A stretch of DNA of 64,000 nucleotides from an uncultured Acholeplasmatales bacterium (GTDB taxonomy: Bacteria; Bacillota_I; Bacilli_A; Acholeplasmatales; Anaeroplasmataceae): NCBI GenBank assembly GCA_944324805.1, contig CALUXS010000002.1, forward strand, positions 62,001 to 126,000, given 5' to 3'. Shown piece by piece: positions 1-6,296 of this stretch (the first letter of the stretch is position 1; the number at the start of each line of letters is the position of its first letter). Made by a program: the position numbers and the translations under genes. The notes under the pieces were generated by a model, which saw nothing but the letters and a program-made list of their open reading frames with translations, did not search any database and was not told the DNA's origin.

Positions 1-252
1 ATCTTTGCTATGGTCCATAGACCAGATAGGTTAGTAGAAATCATTGAAACCTTAAGAAAATATAAGCTTGAGCCTAAAAGAATACAATTTGTTCATCCAA
101 AGAAGGATAAAGCCTGTAATCATTTATTGATAGAGGCAGTTAGAGATGGTAAGCCTGGTAGTTTGAAGGTTTTAGAACCATTAGTTGTTTATAATGATGA
201 TAATAAATGGACAAATAAAATTTTAAAAATATATAACTATGAGGAGGACTAA
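1..252 (+). CDS. trmN6: tRNA1(Val) adenine-N6-methyltransferase, C-terminal part (truncated by window edge)
   Basis: Only the last 83 codons are present; the reading frame is open from base 1, so the start lies upstream. The tail FAMVHRPDRLVEI followed by KYKLEPKRIQFVHP and a KPGSLKVLEPLVVY ending is characteristic of the YabB/TrmN6 family, SAM-dependent enzymes that methylate N6 of A37 in tRNA-Val. The catalytic NPPY-type motif would be in the missing N-terminal part. Position just upstream of rsmI and metG agrees with the Bacillus yabB-yabC-metS order. The family call is firm; the exact tRNA substrate is inferred from family knowledge. Confidence 0.85.
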   Translation: MFAMVHRPDRLVEIIETLRKYKLEPKRIQFVHPKKDKACNHLLIEAVRDGKPGSLKVLEPLVVYNDDNKWTNKILKIYNYEED

Positions 253-255
253 GTT

Positions 256-663
256 ATGTTTTTAAGTTATTTAAATCGTAAGGAAAAATTAAAATTTTTA
301 GATTTGGCAATCTATATGGTTGACATTGATGGTGAGCCAACAGTGGTTGAAAAAAGAATCCTTACTAAAATGTTTGCTGAAGTTGAAGATGTAAGGGAGG
401 AATATACTTTCCAAAAAACTGGTACTATTGATGATACAATTGACTTTTTTGTTCAATGTAATCCAGTTGTAAAAAATATAGTTTACCTAAATTTAGTTAC
501 AATTTCTATGGAAGATGATTTATACAATACATCAGAATTATTATTCCTTGAAGATTTACAAACTAAATTTGGTATTACAGCTGAAAAACGTAGAGATTTA
601 ATTTCTATTGTTTATGCAGAGCGCGATTTGCGTGAGCGTGCTTCACGTATTATTAAGGATTAA
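256..663 (+). CDS. TerB-like helical protein of unknown function
   Basis: This 135-residue acidic, mostly helical protein has the opening pattern LNRKEKLKFLDLA...DGEPTVVEKRIL, which resembles the TerB/tellurite-resistance fold (a helical metal-binding module with an internal DG..xxE). I see no signal peptide or membrane segment. It starts three bases after the trmN6 stop and its TAA overlaps the rsmI start by one base (TAATG), so all three genes are translationally coupled. In Bacillus the same slot usually holds the GIY-YIG protein YazA. The TerB assignment is by pattern only and the function is unknown. Confidence 0.7.
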   Translation: MFLSYLNRKEKLKFLDLAIYMVDIDGEPTVVEKRILTKMFAEVEDVREEYTFQKTGTIDDTIDFFVQCNPVVKNIVYLNLVTISMEDDLYNTSELLFLEDLQTKFGITAEKRRDLISIVYAERDLRERASRIIKD

Positions 664-1502
664 TGCGTAAACTTAGCTTTTCAGGTAGCCCTATTTTATA
701 TCTTGTAGCTACTCCTATTGGAAATCTAGAGGATATAACATATAGGGCTATTCGTATTTTAAAAGAAGTTAAAAAAATATATGCTGAGGATACTAGAAAT
801 TCTTCAGTATTGTTGAGACATTATGATATTAAGACGCCACTAGAAAGTTACCATGAATTCAATCAAGAGGAAAAAAGTGAAGCAATAATAAATTATATCT
901 TAGAAGGAAATGATGTGGCAATTATATCTGATGCAGGACTACCTGTAATTTCTGATCCAGGATTTAAGCTTATTGATTTGGCAGTTAAAAATGATATTTC
1001 TGTTGTTACTATTCCGGGACCATCAGCCGGTATAAGTGCATTTGTTGCTAGTGGTTTAGCAACACCTTTTATGTTTTATGGGTTTTTAAAGCCAAAACAA
1101 GAGCAAAGAAGAAAAGAACTAAATGAATTAAAATACAATAAGGCAACTTTGATATTTTATGAAGCACCACATAGAATATGTGATACTTTAAAAGATATTA
1201 TTAGTGTTTTTGGTAATCGAAAAGCTGTATTGGCTCGTGAATTGACTAAAAAATTTGAAGAATATGTAAGAGGAGATTTAGAAGAAATTTTAAGTCTTGC
1301 TCCTGAATTAAAAGGAGAGATGGTTTTATTAGTCGAAGGTTATAAGGAAGAAATGATAGAAAGTGATCCATTTAAACTTATAGAAGAGCAAATAACCTTA
1401 GGACTTAAGGCTAATGAAGCAATTAAAGAAGTTGCTAGAATGTTAAATTTAAACAAAAAAGAACTTTATAAAGATTATTTAAACTATAAAGAAGGTAAGT
1501 AG
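663..1502 (+). CDS. rsmI: 16S rRNA (cytidine-1402 2'-O)-methyltransferase RsmI
   Basis: The 279-residue protein carries the tetrapyrrole-methylase-like fold signature of RsmI: ATPIGNLEDITYRA near residue 16, EDTRNSSVLLRHY, SDAGLPVISDPG, PGPSAGISAFVASGL, then EAPHRI and ARELTKKFEEY. It methylates the 2'-OH of C1402 in the decoding centre of the 30S subunit using SAM. Length fits the family (about 280-290). The ATG overlaps the previous stop (TAATG), so translation is probably by coupling. The last codons form the left arm of a weak hairpin. Confidence 0.95.
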   Translation: MRKLSFSGSPILYLVATPIGNLEDITYRAIRILKEVKKIYAEDTRNSSVLLRHYDIKTPLESYHEFNQEEKSEAIINYILEGNDVAIISDAGLPVISDPGFKLIDLAVKNDISVVTIPGPSAGISAFVASGLATPFMFYGFLKPKQEQRRKELNELKYNKATLIFYEAPHRICDTLKDIISVFGNRKAVLARELTKKFEEYVRGDLEEILSLAPELKGEMVLLVEGYKEEMIESDPFKLIEEQITLGLKANEAIKEVARMLNLNKKELYKDYLNYKEGK

Positions 1503-1520
1503 TCAAAACAATGGCTACTT
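1497..1520 (+). terminator. weak hairpin after rsmI
   Basis: AAGTAGTC pairs with GGCTACTT (one T-G wobble) around an 8-base loop, overlapping the rsmI stop codon. The following tract ATTTCGTTTATAATT is only moderately T-rich, so termination may be partial. Confidence 0.35.
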
Positions 1521-1533
1521 ATTTCGTTTATAA

Positions 1534-1562
1534 TTGATTTATTATTATTATTCTTGTATAAT
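1534..1562 (+). promoter_or_regulatory. sigma-A type promoter for metG
   Basis: TTGATT, 17-base spacer, TATAAT. The predicted start of transcription is only about 18 bases before the GTG of metG, leaving no room for a T-box leader. Confidence 0.6.
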
Positions 1563-1586
1563 TATTTGCGATAGGAGATGTAAATC

Positions 1587-3518
1587 GTGAAAAAACCATT
1601 TTATTTATCAACAGCAATTGCATATACTTCTTCAAAACCTCATATTGGAAATGTCTATGAGGCAATATTAGCAGATGCAATTTGTCGCTATAAAAGAAAA
1701 CAAGGCTTTGATGTTTATTTTCAAACAGGAACAGATGAGCATGGTCAAAAAATTGAATTAAAAGCTAAAGAAAAAAATATTGCTCCTCAAGAGTATGTTG
1801 ATCATATTGCTTCTGAAATTGAAAAAACATATAAGTTGATGAATGTAAGCTTTGATCATTTTGTTAGAACAACTAATAAGGATCATGAGAAAGTAGTTGC
1901 TAAGGCTTTCGAAAAGTTATTAGCAAAGGGTGATATTTATAAGGGATATTATGAAGGATGGTATTGCGTAAGCTGTGAATCATTCTTTACTGAAAAAGAT
2001 TTAGTAGATGGCTGCTGCCCTGATTGTGGAGCTAAAGTCACAAGAGAAAAGGAAGAGGCATACTTTTTGAAGCTTGCTCCATATCAAGCTAAACTAGTAG
2101 AATACATAAAAACTCATCCTGATTTTATTCAGCCAGAATCACGTAAAAATGAGATGCTAAATAATTTCTTAAAAGAACCATTACCAGATTTATGTGTTTC
2201 TAGAACATCTTATACATGGGGCGTTAAGGTTAGTAGTGATCCTAAGCATGTCATTTATGTATGGATTGATGCACTATTAAATTATTTAACAGGGCTTGGA
2301 TATGATGTGGATGAAAAAAATAGTCCAATGGTAGAAAAATACTGGCCATGTGATGTTCATTTAATTGGTAAAGATATTTTGCGGTTCCATACAATATATT
2401 GGCCAATAATTTTAATGGCTCTTGATATGCCATTACCAAAACAAGTATTTGGTCATCCATGGATTTTAATGAACCATGGAAAGATGAGTAAATCAAAGGG
2501 AAATGTTATTTACGCAGATGATTTAGTAAACTTGTTTGGCGTTGATGCTGTTAGATACTATGTATTACATGAAATTCCATTTGCACAAGATGGTAATATT
2601 ACATATGAATTAGTAACTGAAAGAAATAACTCTGATTTAGCAAATATTCTTGGTAATCTTGTTAATAGAACTATTGCAATGGGACATAAGTATTTCTCTG
2701 GAAATATAGTAAAGTCATCAGCTAGTTTAAATGAAACTTCAGATTTATTGAAAACAGCTTTAGATACTAAAGAAGCATACTTTGCTCATATGGATAAACT
2801 AAAGGTAGCTGATGCAATAGAGGATGTAATGACTTTATTACGTCGTGCAAATAAGTACATTGATGAAACTGCACCTTGGGCACTAGCTAAGGATGAAAGT
2901 AAAAAGAACGAATTAAATGAAGTGCTTTACTCACTACTAGAGGTTATTCGTTTTGCAGCTATTTTATTAGAAAATATTATGCCTGAAACTTCTAAAGAAA
3001 TATATAGACAATTAAATAATAATAACACAAATTATGAAGAGCTAGAATTCGGATTAGTTCCTTCTTATAGTTTGAATGAGGCTAAGGTATTATTTAAGCG
3101 TTTAGATGTAAATAAGGATGTTCTTGAGAAGGTTCTAGCAAAAGAAGAAGCACCTAAGGCTGAAGTTAAAAAGGAAGAAACTCCTAAAAAAGAGCTAATA
3201 ACTATTGATGATTTCGATAAAATTGAACTAGTAGTAGGACAAATTTTAGAGGCTAAGGTACATCCTAATGCTTCTAAGCTTTTAGTCTTCAAAGTTGATA
3301 TTGGAACTGAGGTAAGACAAATTGTTTCAGGAATTGCCAAATTTTATAAGCCTGAGGAATTAATTGGTAAAAAAGTTTGTGTTGTTAAAAATTTGAAACC
3401 AATTAAGTTAAGAGGAGAAGAATCTTGTGGTATGCTATTATGTGCTAGTGACAAGGATGATACAAAACTTGAACTATTAAATATAAATACGCTAAATCCA
3501 GGAGATATAATTTGCTAG
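1587..3518 (+). CDS. metG: methionyl-tRNA synthetase with C-terminal tRNA-binding domain
   Basis: The 643-residue class I synthetase charges tRNA-Met with methionine. Seen: nucleotide-binding HIGN at residues 19-22, KMSKS at about 299-303, a zinc knuckle with CVSC and CCPDCG around residues 130-150, the anticodon-binding helical region, and a C-terminal OB-fold (about 535-643, from IDDFDKIELVVGQI to the end) of the EMAP/Trbp111 type used for dimerisation. A Lys/Glu/Pro-rich linker precedes the OB domain. The start is GTG, placed 9 bases after AGGAG; an in-frame ATG just upstream is followed directly by TAA. It has its own promoter. Confidence 0.97.
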   Translation: MKKPFYLSTAIAYTSSKPHIGNVYEAILADAICRYKRKQGFDVYFQTGTDEHGQKIELKAKEKNIAPQEYVDHIASEIEKTYKLMNVSFDHFVRTTNKDHEKVVAKAFEKLLAKGDIYKGYYEGWYCVSCESFFTEKDLVDGCCPDCGAKVTREKEEAYFLKLAPYQAKLVEYIKTHPDFIQPESRKNEMLNNFLKEPLPDLCVSRTSYTWGVKVSSDPKHVIYVWIDALLNYLTGLGYDVDEKNSPMVEKYWPCDVHLIGKDILRFHTIYWPIILMALDMPLPKQVFGHPWILMNHGKMSKSKGNVIYADDLVNLFGVDAVRYYVLHEIPFAQDGNITYELVTERNNSDLANILGNLVNRTIAMGHKYFSGNIVKSSASLNETSDLLKTALDTKEAYFAHMDKLKVADAIEDVMTLLRRANKYIDETAPWALAKDESKKNELNEVLYSLLEVIRFAAILLENIMPETSKEIYRQLNNNNTNYEELEFGLVPSYSLNEAKVLFKRLDVNKDVLEKVLAKEEAPKAEVKKEETPKKELITIDDFDKIELVVGQILEAKVHPNASKLLVFKVDIGTEVRQIVSGIAKFYKPEELIGKKVCVVKNLKPIKLRGEESCGMLLCASDKDDTKLELLNINTLNPGDIIC

Positions 3519-3519
3519 C

Positions 3520-4392
3520 ATGAAAAATAAAATTTATGATGATGCATTCCGTGTATTTATCGTTATAATTACGGCAGTTTTATACTGCTTAGGATTAATT
3601 TGGTTTTTAGAGCCTGCTGGTATTTATTCTGCAGGTGCGACAGGTCTTGGTCAGATTATTAAAAAGTTAGTAGATAACGTAGTTGTTATTCCACTTGGTG
3701 TTTATACCTTTATCTTGAATTTTCCATTATTCATTTATGGATGGAAAAAGGTTTCGCGTAGATTTTCTATCTATTCTATTCTATCAGTAGTTGTTCAATC
3801 TATCTTTACTATGGGATGGTTACCTGTTGTTGACTTTGGCTTAGATCCTACAACTAATCAGCTTACATATGCCATAATTGGTGGTTTGATTACTGGTGTA
3901 GCATGTGGTGTTGCTCTACGCTTTGGTACATCTACCGGAGGATTGGATATTTTAGGTCAAGTATTAGCAATTGAAAAGAACATTTCGATTGGTGTATTTA
4001 CAATGATTGCGAATGTTGCTATTGCAATTGTTGGTGGTGCATTTGTTTCTAATTCATGGCCAATTGCAATGTATTCATGTATTAGAATTATTCTAAGTAG
4101 TATTGCAATTGATAAGATTCACACAGCATATAATTATGTTAAATTAAATATTATATCAAATCAAGTTGATGATATGCTTAAAGAATTATTAGCTATGCAT
4201 AGAGGATGTACTATGATTCCTGTTCAAGGCGCTTATTCTAGACAAGCTAAATATGATTTAATAATGGTAATTAGTGCCTACGAGCTTGAAAAAGCTGTTG
4301 GAATAGTTAAAAAATATGATAGTAAATCATTTATTATAGTTGAACCAGTTAAACATTTATATGGAAACTATGTTCGTAAATCAATAATTTAA
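3520..4392 (+). CDS. YitT family membrane protein (DUF161/DUF2179)
   Basis: The 290-residue protein has five or so hydrophobic helices in its first 180 residues, with the conserved YSAGATGLGQII and RFGTSTGGLDILGQ glycine-rich segments of the YitT family, followed by a soluble C-terminal DUF2179 domain of about 80 residues (from MLKELLAMHRGCTMIPVQGAYS). Members are integral membrane proteins of unsettled function, possibly transporters gated by the cytosolic domain. It begins one base after the metG stop, so it is probably co-transcribed with metG, and it is followed by a strong terminator. Confidence 0.9.
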   Translation: MKNKIYDDAFRVFIVIITAVLYCLGLIWFLEPAGIYSAGATGLGQIIKKLVDNVVVIPLGVYTFILNFPLFIYGWKKVSRRFSIYSILSVVVQSIFTMGWLPVVDFGLDPTTNQLTYAIIGGLITGVACGVALRFGTSTGGLDILGQVLAIEKNISIGVFTMIANVAIAIVGGAFVSNSWPIAMYSCIRIILSSIAIDKIHTAYNYVKLNIISNQVDDMLKELLAMHRGCTMIPVQGAYSRQAKYDLIMVISAYELEKAVGIVKKYDSKSFIIVEPVKHLYGNYVRKSII

Positions 4393-4413
4393 GGGGATTT
4401 TTAATCCCTTTTT
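4391..4413 (+). terminator. rho-independent terminator after the yitT-like gene
   Basis: GGGATT pairs with AATCCC around a TTT loop, extended by AA/TT pairs, followed by TTTTT. It overlaps the stop codon. Confidence 0.75.
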
Positions 4414-4437
4414 ATTATGCTTATAAAGTGCTATAAT
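4409..4437 (+). promoter_or_regulatory. possible promoter for the gene at 4455
   Basis: A perfect TATAAT at 4432-4437 with only a poor -35 (TTTTTA at 4409) in the preceding terminator tail. The predicted leader would be only about 10 bases, which favours the GTG start at 4455 over starts further upstream. Confidence 0.35.
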
Positions 4438-4454
4438 GAAAATAGGTGATGGTT

Positions 4455-5198
4455 GTGGAAAATTTATTTTTATATTTTAACAAAAACATAAAGGCGCGCT
4501 ATATTACTTTGCTTAAAAATATTAAGTATCGTAGTAATTCATTTTATGATTCTTATATTTCACTAGCAGAACAGTTGATTAGAAGTATCTCAACTAAAGA
4601 AATTAAAGGCTCATTACATAATTTACTAAATGATAATGAACTTAAAAATATTATTTTTAATGATTATTTAGTTAGTAAAGAAACATATAATAAATTACTT
4701 GATTATGGTAATAAAATTAATAGTCATAAACATCGGTTAGAAAAAGAAATAACTATAGAAAATGTTTTATCATACATGAATGTATTGTATGATTTAGTCT
4801 TACAAATTGCTAAAAAAGATAATATATTGATACCAAGTTACAATGAGGATTTTTTTGTTGATTTGTTTAATAAAGGAATTAGAGAAAATGAAAATTTACA
4901 AAATGAACTAGCTATTTTAAAAAGAGAATTAGCATTAAAAGATTACAAGGAGGAAATACCTCTTGAACAATTTAATGAATTGTCATTAATAGATAAAAAT
5001 TATTATTTAGAAAGGGCAGTTAATAGTTTAAAAAGTATAAAATTAACCACTCTTGAAGAAAAATTAAATAAATCATTAGAAATGCTACTAAATTTGAACG
5101 AGAGTATAAAAGAAAACAGAAGCTTATCTAAAGCAATTGCCAAAATGATAGGCGGTAATCTAGACTATTTTATGGAAAAGGAAGAAAACTCTAAATAA
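4455..5198 (+). CDS. uncharacterised helical protein, possibly DUF4145-like
   Basis: I do not recognise this 247-residue protein with confidence. It is Lys/Glu/Asn/Leu-rich and predicted almost wholly helical, with no signal peptide or membrane helix. A segment LLDYGNKINSHKHRLE followed by a hydrophobic helix resembles the GN.xxH pattern of DUF4145/HEPN-like regions found beside or inside restriction and toxin proteins; the remainder looks like coiled coil (about residues 145-175 and 200-235). The GTG start at 4455 is preferred because AGGTGAT lies 4 bases upstream, the same spacing as in front of cysS and the Sel1 gene; ATG at 4449 is an alternative. Confidence 0.65.
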   Translation: MENLFLYFNKNIKARYITLLKNIKYRSNSFYDSYISLAEQLIRSISTKEIKGSLHNLLNDNELKNIIFNDYLVSKETYNKLLDYGNKINSHKHRLEKEITIENVLSYMNVLYDLVLQIAKKDNILIPSYNEDFFVDLFNKGIRENENLQNELAILKRELALKDYKEEIPLEQFNELSLIDKNYYLERAVNSLKSIKLTTLEEKLNKSLEMLLNLNESIKENRSLSKAIAKMIGGNLDYFMEKEENSK

Positions 5199-5209
5199 AA
5201 TAATGAATA

Positions 5210-5238
5210 TAGACAAAAAACAATAATGCTTGTATAAT
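5210..5238 (+). promoter_or_regulatory. promoter for the first XRE regulator
   Basis: TAGACA, 17-base spacer, TATAAT. The -10 lies where a naive open reading frame would start (TTG at 5230), which shows that the true start codon is further downstream. Confidence 0.65.
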
Positions 5239-5248
5239 CTAAATAGAG

Positions 5249-5292
5249 ACCCCTGGAGCATGGCGTTAGCTCAGCAAAGGGGGAATCTAAGG
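5249..5292 (+). promoter_or_regulatory. structured leader that can hide the ribosome binding site
   Basis: In the short leader, CCCCT (5250-5254) is complementary to AGGGG (5279-5283), which is the ribosome binding site of the following gene, and an inner GAGC/GCTC stem can form between them. The pairing would mask the Shine-Dalgarno sequence. This is inference from complementarity; no known riboswitch class is recognised. Confidence 0.4.
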
Positions 5293-5499
5293 ATGACACT
5301 TGCTGAGTTAGCAGGAAAGAATCTACGGGCATTAATTGAAATGCACAATCTTACACAAGAAAAAGCCGCAATTCTAATTGGAGTTGAGGAAAGAACGTTA
5401 AGACGTTACCTTAAAGATGGTATTGATAAAATCAGTACTTTAGAAGCAATTGCGAATGCATTTCATGTTGATGTTGTAACTACTCTTCTTAAAAGATGA
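5293..5499 (+). CDS. small XRE-family helix-turn-helix protein, copy 1
   Basis: The 68-residue protein is little more than one Cro/C1-type helix-turn-helix: LTQEKAAILIGVEERTLRRY (about residues 20-39) followed by DGIDKISTLEAIANAFHVDV. It is probably a DNA-binding regulator. Start ATG 5293 is chosen because the alignment with its neighbour at 5604 begins there (TLAxxAGK), the site GGGGG sits 9 bases upstream, and longer starts run into the promoter. It is transcribed alone: own promoter, and a terminator that overlaps its last codons. The target is unknown. Confidence 0.8.
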   Translation: MTLAELAGKNLRALIEMHNLTQEKAAILIGVEERTLRRYLKDGIDKISTLEAIANAFHVDVVTTLLKR

Positions 5500-5510
5500 G
5501 TAGTTTTTTT
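5478..5510 (+). terminator. terminator of XRE copy 1
   Basis: AACTACTC pairs with GAGTAGTT, followed by a run of seven T. The left arm lies inside the coding sequence. Confidence 0.8.
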
Positions 5511-5544
5511 ATTTTTTCTGGACATTTTCAGCCCTATTATTAAA

Positions 5545-5574
5545 TTGTAATCAAATATAAAATTAAAATATACA
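5545..5574 (+). promoter_or_regulatory. promoter for XRE copy 2
   Basis: TTGTAA, 18-base spacer, TATACA. It lies in an AT-rich stretch so the assignment is moderate. Confidence 0.45.
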
Positions 5575-5603
5575 ATGGTTACGGATGGGGGAGTGATTCT
5601 TTA

Positions 5604-5819
5604 GTGGAGAAGGAAACCCTTGCAAAGCAGGCTGGGAAAAGATTTAAGGAATTAATAAGAAAAAGAAAAATTACACAAGAAAAAGCTGCAAGTATGCTAT
5701 CAGTAGATGAAAAAACGATAAGAAGATGGATTAAAGATGGTATAGATAGACTATCTACTTTAGAATTAATAGCAGAGAAATTTGATGTTGATGTTATTGA
5801 AACTTTTTTGGAAAGTTAG
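5604..5819 (+). CDS. small XRE-family helix-turn-helix protein, copy 2
   Basis: The 71-residue paralogue of the preceding gene shares ITQEKAASMLSVDEKTIRRW, KDGIDRLSTLELIAEKFDVDV and the same length, about half the residues being identical by eye. GTG start with GGGGGAG about 10 bases upstream. It also has its own promoter and terminator, so the pair are two independent transcription units rather than an operon, presumably from a local duplication. Likely a DNA-binding regulator; ligand and operator are not visible. Confidence 0.8.
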   Translation: MEKETLAKQAGKRFKELIRKRKITQEKAASMLSVDEKTIRRWIKDGIDRLSTLELIAEKFDVDVIETFLES

Positions 5820-5844
5820 GACAAAAAATGCCCTAACTTTTTTA
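5812..5844 (+). terminator. terminator of XRE copy 2
   Basis: AAAGTTAGG pairs with CCTAACTTT around a loop of about 11 bases, followed by TTTTTT. It includes the stop codon. Confidence 0.8.
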
Positions 5845-5889
5845 TTATATAAGTTATAAAATATTATTGAAAAGGAGGAGGTTATATTT

Positions 5890-6285
5890 ATGAAACCTGA
5901 TTATATAGCAAGAAAAAGTGCAATTGGGAGTGGAGGTTTATTTTGGTGTATTTTATTTTGTTGGCTAATAATTCCAATTTTAATTTGGATATTTAAGGTT
6001 ATTAGTGCAAAATATAAGACTGTAGAATTTTATGATAATAAAGTTATTGTTAGAAGTGGGGTTATTAGTAAAAGTGAACGTCAATCTGCTCTTACAAATA
6101 TAATGGCAGTATCATATAGTCAAAGTATTGGTGGTAGAATATTTAATTATGGTAATGTAAGAGTAGATGTAGTAGGACGCTTTGATGTTGACCTAAATGC
6201 AATTAAAGATCCTAAAGGCTTAAAAAATTATTTAGAACATAGAATAGCTGATTCATCTAACTTAAAACAATTAGTAACAGATTAG
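5890..6285 (+). CDS. bacterial PH-domain membrane protein (bPH_2, YdbS-like)
   Basis: The 131-residue protein has a hydrophobic helix at about residues 18-40 (GLFWCILFCWLIIPILIWIF) and then a bacterial PH (bPH_2/DUF304) domain with KTVEFYDNKVIVRSGVISKSE and NIMAVSYSQSIGGRIFNYGN. Family members are membrane-anchored with the PH-like barrel in the cytoplasm; their function is poorly defined. A strong AGGAGGAGG site precedes the ATG. It is separated from the lipoprotein gene by only 11 bases, suggesting co-expression. Confidence 0.85.
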   Translation: MKPDYIARKSAIGSGGLFWCILFCWLIIPILIWIFKVISAKYKTVEFYDNKVIVRSGVISKSERQSALTNIMAVSYSQSIGGRIFNYGNVRVDVVGRFDVDLNAIKDPKGLKNYLEHRIADSSNLKQLVTD

Positions 6286-6296
6286 AGGTAGAAAAT

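Noticed and set aside
1503-1586. T-box riboswitch before metG (and before cysS)
   Set aside because: The spaces are too short for the T-box fold and no specifier hairpin or T-box sequence is visible.
5230-5292. TTG start extending XRE copy 1 by 21 residues
   Set aside because: The TTG is part of the promoter -10 region; the paralogue aligns only from 5293.
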